Of a stretch of DNA of 64,000 nt, positions 50,972 to 60,297 are shown piece after piece (position 1 is the stretch's first letter; every line of letters begins with the position of its first letter). The DNA comes from JAHJDR01 sp964609965 (GTDB taxonomy: Bacteria; UBA10199; JADGCS01), in the NCBI GenBank assembly GCA_964609965.1, contig CAZSTS010000010.1:1-64000 (forward strand), in the 5' to 3' direction. Below the pieces are notes generated by a model. The model saw only the letters and a list, made by a program, of their open reading frames with translations, was not told the DNA's origin and ran no database searches. The translations under genes were made by a program, and so were the position numbers.

Positions 50972-51397
50972 ATGTCAGAAGAACAAGTTATTACTTTTAA
51001 TTATTCACTTAAAAACACCAAAGGCGAGGCTCTCGAAAAAAGTGAAGAACCTATCACTATTCAAGTGGGACAAAATCAGATTTTGCCAGCCATCGAAGAA
51101 ATCCTCGTCAAAGGAAAGCCAGGCGAGAAACACACAACAGAATTAAAAGCTGCTGAGGCGTTTGGCGAGTATCGCAAAGACCTAATTTTCGAAATTCCCA
51201 AAGATCAAATAAGTGATACTGTTAAGGTTGGCGATGTTGTTGGTTCCGAAACACAAGAAGGTCAGCCCCTTAAACTAACAGTTGTCGAAATAAAAGAAAA
51301 TGCATTGGTTTTAGATGCCAATCATCCTTTGGCAGGACAAGATCTCAATGTCGATATCGAGATCGTCGAAACTCAAGCTCCTGTTTTAGATGCGTAA
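50972..51397 (+). CDS. slyD: FKBP-type peptidyl-prolyl isomerase (SlyD-like)
   Basis: A 141-residue folding catalyst. The N-terminal FKBP half has ITFNYSLKNTKGEALEKS, the inserted IF/chaperone domain spans ~65-125 (LKAAEAFGEYRKDLIFEIP), and DANHPLAGQDLNVDIEIVE closes the fold. It lacks the His-rich metal-binding tail of E. coli SlyD, so nickel delivery is unlikely. GGGGAGA precedes the ATG. Confidence 0.92.
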   Translation: MSEEQVITFNYSLKNTKGEALEKSEEPITIQVGQNQILPAIEEILVKGKPGEKHTTELKAAEAFGEYRKDLIFEIPKDQISDTVKVGDVVGSETQEGQPLKLTVVEIKENALVLDANHPLAGQDLNVDIEIVETQAPVLDA

Positions 51398-51400
51398 ATT

Positions 51401-51456
51401 GTGGATAGTTGGTCGTGGATAGTGGATCGTGGGTAAAAGACAAAAGACAAACAGTC
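51401..51456. repeat. Heptamer array after the SlyD-like gene
   Basis: GTGGATA / GTTGGTC / GTGGATA / GTGGATC / GTGGGTA / AAAGACA / AAAGACA / AACAGTC starts five bases after the stop codon and shares the GTGGATA word with the array at 32926. Confidence 0.85.
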
Positions 51457-51587
51457 TGTTAAACTTAATAAAATCAAACAAATAGACATCCCTTCCTATT
51501 TTTTATCATCACTATTGAAATACATCTCAAAACCCAATACAGAATTCTTCTTTGATTTGCTAACTTAGGTAAACAACATAATATTTC

Positions 51588-53165
51588 ATGGTAGCACCAG
51601 TAGTAACAACAGCCTCAACATCTCTAGTAGCACCTCCAATAATAGAACTTCCAGGTGTACTCGCTCAAGTGAGTGGGTTCTCGCTTGGTAGTATTTCCAG
51701 ATATACTCATGCAATTGCACAAGCTGGGCGAGCTTTTTGGCTAGCAGGAACCAAAGGTTATCGCTTTGGTGTTGATGTTCAAACAGGTGAACAACATGGA
51801 ATGAGTCGATTTGGCACTGCAGCAAAAGTTTATCGCCTTCACTTGGCTAGAACTCCCCAGGAACTTGCTCTTAGTGGACAACGTGTACAAAATCATGGTG
51901 TAGCAGGCATAGCTGTCGAAACGCTATTTCATGGTCTGGGAAATGTTCATGTGCCTCAAGAATTAGATGAACTAGTACCAAGTTTCTACGGACACGAAAC
52001 TATTGCAGCTAATCTAGGAACGGCAGGGGCCATGAAACTGGAACAATTATTGTCTTTGGAAGGAATTAGTTCAGCTCAAAGACTTTTTGCTAGTCGTGCT
52101 CTCATGCAATTCTATGCCAAACAGACTCGAGTATTCATTCTAGCTGGTAAGTTTGAAGAGGCTATGGAGGTTCTTTTCAAAGGGATTGATTGCCTATTTG
52201 AGGCCTATGGTGCAGTCACAGATACTTCTGTCGGAGACTATTTAATGGATTATGTTTGTAGAGGTACTCCAAAACCTGCAAGCAAAGTTACTGTAGAAGC
52301 CAGTTTTAGGGCCTATATAGATTTTGCAGTAGATACACTTGGTCAGGTTCCAAGGACAGGATATCTTCTTGCAGAACATAGAAGACTTGAACGAGATGGA
52401 AGGTTTGATGTGAAAGAGGCTATATTGACTTCAGCGATTATTAGAAGACAAGATGAGGCTTCAAGGGCATTTGTCGGACAAAATTATTTGCCTGAGCAAG
52501 GAGCTTCGTGTTCGCTCACAAACTGCCTATGTCTGCGTTACATGGTAAGCCAACCAGTGCTGTGGAGGCTTCAATTAGAAGCTGTGGCTAGGCAACAAAG
52601 GTCTTTGCACCTTCCTAGTGGTTTTTCTATGCAATTTATTGCTGCAATAGGTTTGCTAAAAGAACATCCTACAAATGAATTCGCATTAAGAATTGTCATG
52701 GGCGAGTTTTGTAGGCGCACTGATGTTGAAAGTTTTGAAGACCTAGCTGAGTTTGTTAGTGATCGTCCCTTTATCCGTGAGTTCAGTCGAGCGAGAGTTG
52801 GTTTGCGAGAACCACTCAATCAATTAGCAGATCCCAGTAACATTGAAACAGATCCTATAGGGACATTTGCAGCAGCGGCTACTTTGCTTACATTATTTAG
52901 AAATCATAAAGCTCAAGAAGTTGCCAATAGATCCTTGTTTTTAATTTTTGAGGAGCTTGATGCTGCTAGGGAATACGAGACAGCTCTTATGTTATTGGAT
53001 TATTTAGATAGAATGGCTCTTTGTAATTGTAGCACACTTTTGCTTCAGCTTTATAAAAGATTTAGCGTTATTGATAATCCCATTTCACAACGGGCTGAGA
53101 CTCTCTTGGCCCACTACCGCATTGCAAGGCCATGTCAAAGACAGGTAAGTATTGCGCGCTTCTAA
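51588..53165 (+). CDS. Large hypothetical protein, helical repeats
   Basis: I do not recognise this 525-residue protein. The first ~35 residues (VVTTASTSLVAPPIIELPGV) are Val/Thr/Pro-rich without a proper signal peptide. The rest is helical with several TPR/SEL1-like stretches (FASRALMQFYAKQTRVFIL, AAATLLTLFRNHKAQEV, ALMLLDYLDRMALC). No ribosome binding site is visible, and a CATAAT box six bases before the ATG suggests a leaderless message. The stop lies 12 bases from the end of the convergent pckG. Confidence 0.55.
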   Translation: MVAPVVTTASTSLVAPPIIELPGVLAQVSGFSLGSISRYTHAIAQAGRAFWLAGTKGYRFGVDVQTGEQHGMSRFGTAAKVYRLHLARTPQELALSGQRVQNHGVAGIAVETLFHGLGNVHVPQELDELVPSFYGHETIAANLGTAGAMKLEQLLSLEGISSAQRLFASRALMQFYAKQTRVFILAGKFEEAMEVLFKGIDCLFEAYGAVTDTSVGDYLMDYVCRGTPKPASKVTVEASFRAYIDFAVDTLGQVPRTGYLLAEHRRLERDGRFDVKEAILTSAIIRRQDEASRAFVGQNYLPEQGASCSLTNCLCLRYMVSQPVLWRLQLEAVARQQRSLHLPSGFSMQFIAAIGLLKEHPTNEFALRIVMGEFCRRTDVESFEDLAEFVSDRPFIREFSRARVGLREPLNQLADPSNIETDPIGTFAAAATLLTLFRNHKAQEVANRSLFLIFEELDAAREYETALMLLDYLDRMALCNCSTLLLQLYKRFSVIDNPISQRAETLLAHYRIARPCQRQVSIARF

Positions 53166-53177
53166 TAATACAAAAAT

Positions 53178-55070
53178 CTACTCATACTCCCCAGGCCTAA
53201 TCACAGCCCCATACTTTTCTTTTGCCTTTTTAATTCTCTCAATCATCTCATTCCATTTAGTATAACAAAGCTCAGGACAATCTGGGACATTCTTTTTATA
53301 GTATTCAGTCGATCTTTCAAGCTTTGCTAGCCATTCATCACAACGGAAGGAGAATTGGTAGTTGTACTCTTCTTCAGTGTATTCTTCATTAAAAATGTCT
53401 TTAAAGAGTTTGGCAAGGTCTGCATGTTTGGGAATCAGGCCAGTTGGTGTCTTTAAAACGTCGACTTCCCCATGAACTCTGAGTTCCGCCCAATGTAGCC
53501 AGACTTTTTTGGCTAGTTTGTGTGAACAGTAGTCGCCGTTTTCATCCTTCAAGAAATAATTCGTAGAAAAGACCTTGGGAACACTCTTCATGCCATTCAC
53601 AAAGTTAAGATTATTTTGAATGTATTGACCAATGGGATAGCTAATAAAGTCTAAATTAGCCATGGGCTGGGGTACGCGCACGCCTTGTTTGCCAAGTGTG
53701 GCAGCAGTGGTTTCAGATTCAAGCGTACATGCCTTTGCGAGTATGCCATCTTCCCAATTAAGAGATTCCTCAACAGGTACAGATGTGTCAGAATCGCGGC
53801 CACCATAAATAACACCACCCACAGGCACACCCATTTTATCGTCCCAGTTAGGATCAATGTTTTTGAGATAGTTCATGCGGATCGTGTATCTAGCATTTGC
53901 ATGTGACAAGGTAATGGGTTTTCCATTGGCATCTTCCTTGCCTTCATGCCAACCTGGTCCAGAATGATTAGAACCTTCTTTAGGTGTATCAACGTCCATG
54001 CCTATCCAATAAGGATTGTTATCAGGTCCTGTGAGGACGTTCGAAAAAATGACTTCTTGTGGTGTTGTGAGGACTTTGTAGATAACAGGATCATCTTTTT
54101 CATTCACATCTCTGATAATACCAAAAATACCGCGTTCAACATTGGCTGCCCTAAACTCGCCATCGATGTTTTTAAAATAAGCAATATCATCCCCAACAAT
54201 CGACTCGCCAGGAAGCATGGCTGTGGCTGTCTTGCCGCAGGCAGAAGGGAAGGCGCCACAGAAATACGTGGTGCGATTTATTTCATTATTCTTACAACCC
54301 ATGATAAACATGTGCTCACAGAGCCAACCCTCTGTGCTGGATTTCTTGATAGCCAGGCGCATAGCGAGTTTTTTCAGCCCCACTGAATTGCCTGCATATT
54401 GATTGTTGATTGTATAGACAGACATGTTTTCGAGGTCTTGATAAATGCGACGATTTTGAGTGTTGATCGTGCAGCCGCGATCATCAAGCTTGCCAGCGCT
54501 GTGAAAAAATCTAAAAAAGTCATCTTTGTTTTTTAATCGTTTAAAATGTTCGTAGCCACGTCTGTAAAGAATGTCTTCAGAATGCGTGACATAATAAGAA
54601 TCTGTAATCTGCGCACAGCCAATCGTGAAAGGGCCCATGGGAGGGCACTCACAAAAGAGTTTTACTATCATTTGCTTGCCGCGCATAATGCCTTTTGATA
54701 GTTTTTTGATCTCAGCCAGACCTTCATCCGCTTCGATGCAATTGAGTTTTCCCATTTTAGCGAGATTTTCCTTGGCCACCATGAATCTTGTGTTTTGCTT
54801 ATCACGTCCTTGATCACCATAACCGTCGTAGTGGATGGTTTGTTCGTCTCTCGCAAGTTTTGTCTCTTCACCTTTTTCAAGAGACATCTTTCTTATGTAT
54901 TCAGCATCTTCATCAGAGTCGTCGCAGAAATAAATGTTCTCTGGTTCGGCGATTTGAGCAAACTCACCAACATGGGCGATGAGTTTTGGGTTTTCGAGTG
55001 CTGTGAGTTTTTGATAACTTTTTTCGTCCATTTTTTCTTTGAGAAGGTTTAAAAATTCTGAATTTTGCAT
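53178..55070 (-). CDS. pckG: Phosphoenolpyruvate carboxykinase (GTP)
   Basis: PckG converts oxaloacetate to PEP for gluconeogenesis. The P-loop is in FPSACGKTATAMLPGE, which includes the reactive Cys of the GTP-type enzyme. The substrate region FCECPPMGPFTIGCAQITDS and the GRDSDTSVPV loop are present. From the ATG at 55070 (AAGGAAG upstream) there are 630 residues, a normal length; a longer frame to 55106 lacks a ribosome binding site. Confidence 0.96.
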   Translation of the reverse strand: MQNSEFLNLLKEKMDEKSYQKLTALENPKLIAHVGEFAQIAEPENIYFCDDSDEDAEYIRKMSLEKGEETKLARDEQTIHYDGYGDQGRDKQNTRFMVAKENLAKMGKLNCIEADEGLAEIKKLSKGIMRGKQMIVKLFCECPPMGPFTIGCAQITDSYYVTHSEDILYRRGYEHFKRLKNKDDFFRFFHSAGKLDDRGCTINTQNRRIYQDLENMSVYTINNQYAGNSVGLKKLAMRLAIKKSSTEGWLCEHMFIMGCKNNEINRTTYFCGAFPSACGKTATAMLPGESIVGDDIAYFKNIDGEFRAANVERGIFGIIRDVNEKDDPVIYKVLTTPQEVIFSNVLTGPDNNPYWIGMDVDTPKEGSNHSGPGWHEGKEDANGKPITLSHANARYTIRMNYLKNIDPNWDDKMGVPVGGVIYGGRDSDTSVPVEESLNWEDGILAKACTLESETTAATLGKQGVRVPQPMANLDFISYPIGQYIQNNLNFVNGMKSVPKVFSTNYFLKDENGDYCSHKLAKKVWLHWAELRVHGEVDVLKTPTGLIPKHADLAKLFKDIFNEEYTEEEYNYQFSFRCDEWLAKLERSTEYYKKNVPDCPELCYTKWNEMIERIKKAKEKYGAVIRPGEYE

Positions 55071-55096
55071 AGTACTTCCTTTATTATTTTTAGAAT

Positions 55097-55124
55097 GTAG
55101 GGGCACGGCATGCCGTGCCCCTAC
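55097..55124. repeat. Perfect palindrome of the GTAGGGGC family
   Basis: GTAGGGGCACGGCA/TGCCGTGCCCCTAC is a perfect 28-base palindrome just upstream of the pckG leader. It shares its eight-base ends with the elements at 8312 and 56422. The rest of the gap up to 55319 is AT-rich with no gene visible. Confidence 0.85.
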
Positions 55125-55319
55125 AAAATATTAAGCCCCTACGATTGCCCATTTATCCCATTCTTCCATTTATAGCAATCACGACAATTCTTTGGTGGTA
55201 TTGATAAAGTCTATCTTGATTTTATCTTTTTGATAGAGCCCTTTTCATTAGCTTCTTATAATTTATGAATTAAAAAGATAGGTTAGAGTTTATTCAAAGA
55301 ATATTTATCTTAAGTTTCA

Positions 55320-55335
55320 TGGCATCAAAATTGCA
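55320..55335 (+). promoter_or_regulatory. Sigma54-type promoter of the caspase-fold-like gene
   Basis: TGGCATC-AAAA-TTGCA matches the -24/-12 consensus, with GG and GC ten bases apart. Transcription would start near 55346, and the gene at 55375 has a good AAAGGAG ribosome binding site. Confidence 0.6.
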
Positions 55336-55374
55336 CTTTAAAAAAAGGGGCCTTGGGAATGAAAGGAGAAGGGC

Positions 55375-56409
55375 ATGAGACTAAAACAAATCATTTTCAT
55401 CATTATTGTTTTCACACTAGTTTTCTTTAATACCAATCAGGCAGAGGCATTGAATTTCAAAAAGTTCAGTCTCAAGTCATTTTTGGGCATTCCCATCACG
55501 ACAATCAAAAAATTTAACCCATTTAATCAGCAACCAGCGTGTTCTGATTATGATTCAGATAGTGCTTATTTTGCTGGGGAGGCCTCTGTGATATATTTTT
55601 ATATGGGAGATGATGAGTTTACAACATCACTTCAAGAGACCATGCTTTTGAGTAAAGCTTTTCAAGGTGATTATGATTACAGGGTATTATTCTATGATAC
55701 TGATGCTACAGCGTTATCTCATGTCTCTAGCTCACAAGCGATTAATCAGGCTGACGAAGTTCATGATCCTACTCAGGCCAACTTTTTAGATGTATTAGAA
55801 GGTCTTTTTGATGATGGCTACATTGTCGACATCTACATTATTTCACACGGTAATGTTAATGGGAGTGGCGATGCGTATTTTAGTGCTATGGATAGCAGCA
55901 TTAAGGGATCAGAAATCACTGATCGCTTTGAAAACTATGGTTGTGGCGAGGTTCCTATCAGAATGGTTTGGTCAGGGGCCTGTTATCATGAGGCCATGAA
56001 TGATGTTTGGATTGATTTAGGGGCCAAAGTGGTCTCAGGTGCCAGGGATGTGAATTTTTATCCCAATCAGTTTGGCCGATTTGCCACAGAGTGGACATCT
56101 GGTGAGGCCTTTGAAACAGCCCTAGATCTGTCTAATGATTCAGCCACTCGAACAGCAGTTCAGATCTACATCTATTTTATGGGGTGGGGTTATGCTGGAC
56201 AGGGGGATTGTCCTGTTTTTCCAGCGCCCAATGTTTTGGGTGAAAATGATTGTGCAGAGGATTTCTTTACAGATCTTGCATACAGTCTTGATACGTATCA
56301 TCCAAATTGGAGTGGTAGCTCGAACATGACTTATTCATCAAAAAAAATCATTGATGGAGATTATAATATTGATCGTGATTCGATTCTCACTTGGGAAATG
56401 CCGGATTAA
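55375..56409 (+). CDS. Exported caspase-fold (clan CD-like) protein
   Basis: A signal peptide (IIFIIIVFTLVFFNTNQAEA) leads a ~320-residue mature protein. Two blocks fit the clan CD His/Cys dyad: hydrophobic strand plus His-Gly in VDIYIISHGNVNGSG (~160-175), then IRMVWSGACYHEAMND (~205) with Cys after Gly-Ala. A Cys protease cleaving in the periplasm or outside the cell is therefore plausible but unproven, since overall similarity to caspases, gingipains or legumains is low. The C-terminus is rich in Asp, Tyr and Ser with a few Cys. It is probably under sigma54 control. Confidence 0.6.
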   Translation: MRLKQIIFIIIVFTLVFFNTNQAEALNFKKFSLKSFLGIPITTIKKFNPFNQQPACSDYDSDSAYFAGEASVIYFYMGDDEFTTSLQETMLLSKAFQGDYDYRVLFYDTDATALSHVSSSQAINQADEVHDPTQANFLDVLEGLFDDGYIVDIYIISHGNVNGSGDAYFSAMDSSIKGSEITDRFENYGCGEVPIRMVWSGACYHEAMNDVWIDLGAKVVSGARDVNFYPNQFGRFATEWTSGEAFETALDLSNDSATRTAVQIYIYFMGWGYAGQGDCPVFPAPNVLGENDCAEDFFTDLAYSLDTYHPNWSGSSNMTYSSKKIIDGDYNIDRDSILTWEMPD

Positions 56410-56421
56410 TTTCTGTATTTT

Positions 56422-56515
56422 GTAGGGGCGATCCACTGCCTGTCCGCCGTAGTTAGCTGACGAAGGTGGATGGTCGCCCGAAAGATAACGGGCAGGCACA
56501 GGGGCCTGCCCCTAC
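56422..56515. repeat. Full-length GTAGGGGC palindromic element
   Basis: Terminal inverted repeats GTAGGGGC/GCCCCTAC enclose ~78 bases with further inverted words (CTGCCTGTCCGCC, GGCGACCATCCACC on the other strand, GGGCAGGC/GCCTGCCC). It follows the caspase-fold-like gene. The same inner words form the insertion in nadC. Confidence 0.85.
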
Positions 56516-56539
56516 TAGGGTAGACAATCTTTTTTATTC

Positions 56540-56568
56540 TTAGACATCATAATTTCGTTTTGTTATGA
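56540..56568 (+). promoter_or_regulatory. Promoter giving a leaderless transcript
   Basis: TTAGAC, 17 bases and TTATGA; the ATG at 56575 follows the -10 box by six bases, and there is no ribosome binding site. Confidence 0.4.
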
Positions 56569-56574
56569 AAAATC

Positions 56575-58026
56575 ATGCCTTGTTACAATTTTTCACACAA
56601 ACTTTTATCAAAAAATATTAATCATCAAAAAATCGCTACAGGTTTAGAGGTCATCAAATCGACAGCTACACCTTTGCCGCTAAAAGACCCTGTTAAAAGT
56701 ATAGAGCTCGAAACCTGGTTTCAAGAAGAGGCTGAAAAACGTCTCGGGTCTCTTCCCAAGAATGTAAAAGATAAAGAAAGACAAAATCTTCTCGAAAAAC
56801 CTAATCGCTATGCTGATGGTAGTATGGAGCCAATCTCTCTTGATGAACTTCTTCAGATGAATACCCTCTGTGGTTCAGCCAAAGATATTCTCAATCGAGC
56901 ACAGCAAGGCGTTGAACTTCTCAAAGACAATAAAGTGTTTTCAGAGTGTGGTACTGTAGCGCGAGGTGTGCCAGGTGGTGGTGCTTCGTCACGTGCAGCC
57001 AAGTGGACAAGACAAAATCCTGAACTGGCAGCCCAGTATGGTTTGACTGAGACAACTCCACGTCCTTTGTTTAAGGTGGGGCCCAAAACCCTTTTACAAC
57101 ACACACTCGATTTTTCACAGCACATTGCCAGGTGTCTTGGTAGAGTTTTTCCAAATATTGTCATGACTAATTCTGAAAACGTCGATTTGGTATTAAATAC
57201 TGTTAGAGAAGGGTGGGAGAATTATACAGAGAATGAACTTGAGAGCACGGTTTTCTTTAATCAGATTGTTTTACCTAGAATCTGGGTCGAAGACCGAAAA
57301 CTCATTACAGACAAACTCTATCCTGCTGGTCATGGTGATTTTCCTTATCTCTTTGCAAAATATCAAATGGCTAAAGCCTTGTATGAGTCAGGCATCAAGT
57401 ATCTCATCTTTTCAAACGCAGACGAATGGTTATGGCAGGCTGATCCAGTGATGATTTCCATTGCTCAGGAGATGTTCAACAAAGGCCATCACATGGTGAT
57501 CATTGGCACAAAAAATACAAACAATCAGTTTGGTGGTGGTTTTGTTCGTCTCAAAGATGGTTCGCAGTCATTGGTCGAAACACCCAGGCTGCCATGGGAG
57601 GTTGTCGAAAAGGGCCAAGCCCCTGTTGCCTTGAATACAACGTTTTACATGATTGATGTAGAATTTCTTGCCCAGAATGAGTCAAAGTTACTCGATGTCG
57701 AAAAGTCTCTTGTTGTTAAAGAGGTTCCAGGACGTCAAAAAGAATCAATCGAACAAATCATAGGTGTGGATAGCTGGGCTGGTGATGTTTTTGCTGCGTG
57801 TCTGAATCCTGCTTTTATTGAATGGCCAAGATTGAATTTTTTGGGCATCAAGGATGGTGGGTTTATCACAGGCACTGAACCACAAGAATCTCTGGGCGGT
57901 CGTTCGTATTCCCAATACGTGAACGAAACCATAGCCACATACCCGGTGCTCATGAGTCAATTGATCGAAGGTGATAAATTTGCAGCAGAGTTATTGTTTG
58001 AGACAGGGTATTCGTATTTGAGGTGA
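56575..58026 (+). CDS. UDPGP-family nucleotidyltransferase-like protein
   Basis: This 483-residue protein belongs with eukaryote-type UTP--sugar-1-phosphate uridylyltransferases. Recognisable blocks are RGVPGGGASSRAAKW as a variant nucleotide loop (normally GGLGTxMGxxxPK), the MTNSEN strand, the diagnostic YPAGHGDFPYLF and FSNADEWLWQADP in place of NxDNLG. The metal-binding Asp region is thus altered (NADEW), and the first loop lacks its usual Lys position, so the sugar or even the activity may differ. The N-terminal ~90 residues are helical. Its position carries no pathway information. Confidence 0.75.
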   Translation: MPCYNFSHKLLSKNINHQKIATGLEVIKSTATPLPLKDPVKSIELETWFQEEAEKRLGSLPKNVKDKERQNLLEKPNRYADGSMEPISLDELLQMNTLCGSAKDILNRAQQGVELLKDNKVFSECGTVARGVPGGGASSRAAKWTRQNPELAAQYGLTETTPRPLFKVGPKTLLQHTLDFSQHIARCLGRVFPNIVMTNSENVDLVLNTVREGWENYTENELESTVFFNQIVLPRIWVEDRKLITDKLYPAGHGDFPYLFAKYQMAKALYESGIKYLIFSNADEWLWQADPVMISIAQEMFNKGHHMVIIGTKNTNNQFGGGFVRLKDGSQSLVETPRLPWEVVEKGQAPVALNTTFYMIDVEFLAQNESKLLDVEKSLVVKEVPGRQKESIEQIIGVDSWAGDVFAACLNPAFIEWPRLNFLGIKDGGFITGTEPQESLGGRSYSQYVNETIATYPVLMSQLIEGDKFAAELLFETGYSYLR

Positions 58027-58074
58027 GATCTTTTCGTCCCCTCCTTTCAAACGGAAAAAAGGTTTTCTTTCTTT

Positions 58075-58330
58075 GCCCTGAAAGGGCACAATAATTTAGC
58101 CCAGGGTAAGGCTCGTCTTTAGACGGGACGCCACCCTGGGCCTCATAAATAAAAACAATCCTAACCCTGAAGGGGTTTAATAATGATCTATGAGATGTTT
58201 GCTTCGATTATGTATCCCTTTCAGGGAATGAATTGGGGCTGTTTATTTTGTTGTTAACCCAGGGTAGAAAAATCCCTTCAGGCTTTTTCAACCCTGGGCT
58301 ATGTTATTTCACCCCTTTGGGGTTTTTTTC
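58075..58330. repeat. Cluster of REP/BIME-like hairpins
   Basis: Alternating palindromic words fill this gene-free stretch: GCCCTGAAAGGGC; GCCCAGGGT...ACCCTGGGC around CGTCTTTAGACG; ACCCTGAAGGGGT; CCCTTTCAGGGA; AACCCAGGGT...ACCCTGGGCT; and finally CCCCTTTGGGG with a T-run, which could act as a terminator for the UDPGP-family gene. Two repeat types alternate in orientation, as in BIMEs. Confidence 0.75.
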
Positions 58331-58386
58331 TGAGTTAGAATGATGGCCCATGACTAAGTGGGGCACTTCCTACTTGAATCCAAGGT

Positions 58387-58404
58387 CTGGAACTTTAGTT
58401 CCAG
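58387..58404. repeat. Solo hairpin like the IS200-type element end
   Basis: CTGGAACTTTAGTTCCAG followed by GGA resembles the right-end hairpin of the element at 9687 (CCGGAGACTTTAGTCTCCGG): same TTTA loop and similar stem. It may be a REP-like unit moved by the transposase. Confidence 0.5.
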
Positions 58405-58467
58405 GGATAAGGGGTGGAATCAATATTTTTAATCAAGAGAGTTTATTGCAGGGATGACATTTATCTC

Positions 58468-60297
58468 TTATATTTTTCTCACAGCCCCTTTATTCGCAGA
58501 TGTGGCGAGTAGGGCATAGGCTTGAAGGGCTTTAGAGACTTTTCTTTCTCGATTTGGTTTGAACGCTTGAGATCCTTTAGCTTCCATTTCTTGATTTCGC
58601 TTTAACAGATCCTTTTCAGAAATTTCTAAGTTGATGGTCCGGTTTGGGATATCAATTTCGATCTCATCTCCATCTTCAATCAATCCGATCGCACCTTTAT
58701 CCGCAGCTTCGGGTGAAATGTGGCCTATGGATAAGCCTGCTGTAGCGCCCGAAAAACGGCCATCTGTAATGAGAGCGCAATCTTTTTCTAGGCCTTTAGA
58801 TTTCAAATAAGAAGTGGGGTAGAGCATTTCTTGCATGCCAGGACCGCCCTTGGGGCCTTCATAGCGAATAACAATAACATCACCTTTCTTGATCTGGTCG
58901 CCCAGTATCGCTTTGATGGTAGCGTCTTGGCTGTCAAAGGTACGTGCTGGTCCTTTGAATTTTAGAAGGCTTTCATCCACGCCAGCTGTTTTTACAACGC
59001 AACCATTTTTAGCTATGTTGCCATAAAGAACAGCCAGTCCTCCATCTTTGTTGTAAGGAGTTTCGGCTGAACGGATACAACCAGATTCTCTGTCATTGTC
59101 TAGATTCGCGTAACGACGGTCTTGTGAGCTTCCCTTGATTGAGAATTTGCCTTGAGGTGCTGCAAGATAAAACTTCTTAACATTGTCATCTGAAGAGCGA
59201 AGCATGTCCCAATTTTCAATGGCATCTCCTAATGTTTTTGAATGAACTGTATTTGCATCGGTGTATAAAAGGTCGGCACGTTCCAGTTCACCTAAAATTC
59301 CAAAAACACCACCAGCACGGTGGACATCCTCAACATGATAAGAAGAAGAGGGTGCTACTTTACAAAGTGTGGGAACTTTGCGTGAGAGACGATCAATGTC
59401 TTCCATTGTAAAATCAATATCAGCTTCCTGTGCTAGTGCTAAGAGATGAAGAATCGTATTTGTGGAGCCGCCCATGGCCATGTCGAGTGCTAAGGCATTT
59501 TCAAACGCTTTTTTCGTGGCAATGCTTCGTGGCAGTTGGGAAAAATCTTCATTTTCATAATAATTTTTCGTGAGCTCAACAATTTTATGGCTAGCAGTAG
59601 TGTAGAGATTTTTTCTATCAGCATGTGTTGCCAAAAGAGTCCCTGTTCCCGGAAGAGAAAAACCCAGGGCCTCAGTCAGGCAGTTCATAGAATTGGCAGT
59701 AAAAAGACCTGAACAAGAACCGCAAGTGGGACAGGCCTTCTCCTCCAGTTTCAATAAATCCTGATCACTGACATGAGTGTCAGCTCCAGCAATGAGGGCA
59801 TCAACAAAGCTTAGGCTTTTTTCTTTTCCATCGATGTTCATTTGGCCAGCTTCCATAGGGCCGCCAGACACATAAATGCATGGGATGTTGAGTCGTAAGG
59901 CAGCCATGAGCATGCCAGGGATAATTTTGTCACAATTGCCAATAAGAACTAGTGCATCAGCTGAGTGTGCGTTGATCATGTATTCTACAGAGTCGGCAAT
60001 GAGTTCGCGAGAGGGGAGGCTGTACAACATGCCATCATGTCCCATGGCAATGCCATCACAAATGGCAATGGTATTAAATTCTTTGGCGATTGCACCAGCT
60101 TTTTGGATTTCTTCTCTAATACATTTTCCAACTTCATCTAAGTGGACATGACCAGGAACAAACTGACTAAAAGAATTTGCAACAGCTATGATGGGTTTAT
60201 CGAAATGCTCTGATTTAACACCTGTGGCACGCCAAAGGGCTCTCGTGCTTGCCCAGTTTCTGCCTTTGGTTATTTTATTTGAGCGATAGGGAATCAT
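58468..60297 (-). CDS. ilvD: Dihydroxy-acid dehydratase
   Basis: IlvD catalyses the third common step of valine/isoleucine synthesis. Cluster-ligand regions are IGNCDKIIPG and CPTCGSCSGLFTANSMNC; SIATKKAFENALALDMAMGG and the C-terminal ITDGRFSGATAGLSIGH are typical. From the ATG at 60297 there are 609 residues. That ATG overlaps the TGA of the upstream gene (ATGA), so the two are translationally coupled; a longer frame to 60342 is rejected. Confidence 0.95.
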   Translation of the reverse strand: MIPYRSNKITKGRNWASTRALWRATGVKSEHFDKPIIAVANSFSQFVPGHVHLDEVGKCIREEIQKAGAIAKEFNTIAICDGIAMGHDGMLYSLPSRELIADSVEYMINAHSADALVLIGNCDKIIPGMLMAALRLNIPCIYVSGGPMEAGQMNIDGKEKSLSFVDALIAGADTHVSDQDLLKLEEKACPTCGSCSGLFTANSMNCLTEALGFSLPGTGTLLATHADRKNLYTTASHKIVELTKNYYENEDFSQLPRSIATKKAFENALALDMAMGGSTNTILHLLALAQEADIDFTMEDIDRLSRKVPTLCKVAPSSSYHVEDVHRAGGVFGILGELERADLLYTDANTVHSKTLGDAIENWDMLRSSDDNVKKFYLAAPQGKFSIKGSSQDRRYANLDNDRESGCIRSAETPYNKDGGLAVLYGNIAKNGCVVKTAGVDESLLKFKGPARTFDSQDATIKAILGDQIKKGDVIVIRYEGPKGGPGMQEMLYPTSYLKSKGLEKDCALITDGRFSGATAGLSIGHISPEAADKGAIGLIEDGDEIEIDIPNRTINLEISEKDLLKRNQEMEAKGSQAFKPNRERKVSKALQAYALLATSANKGAVRKI

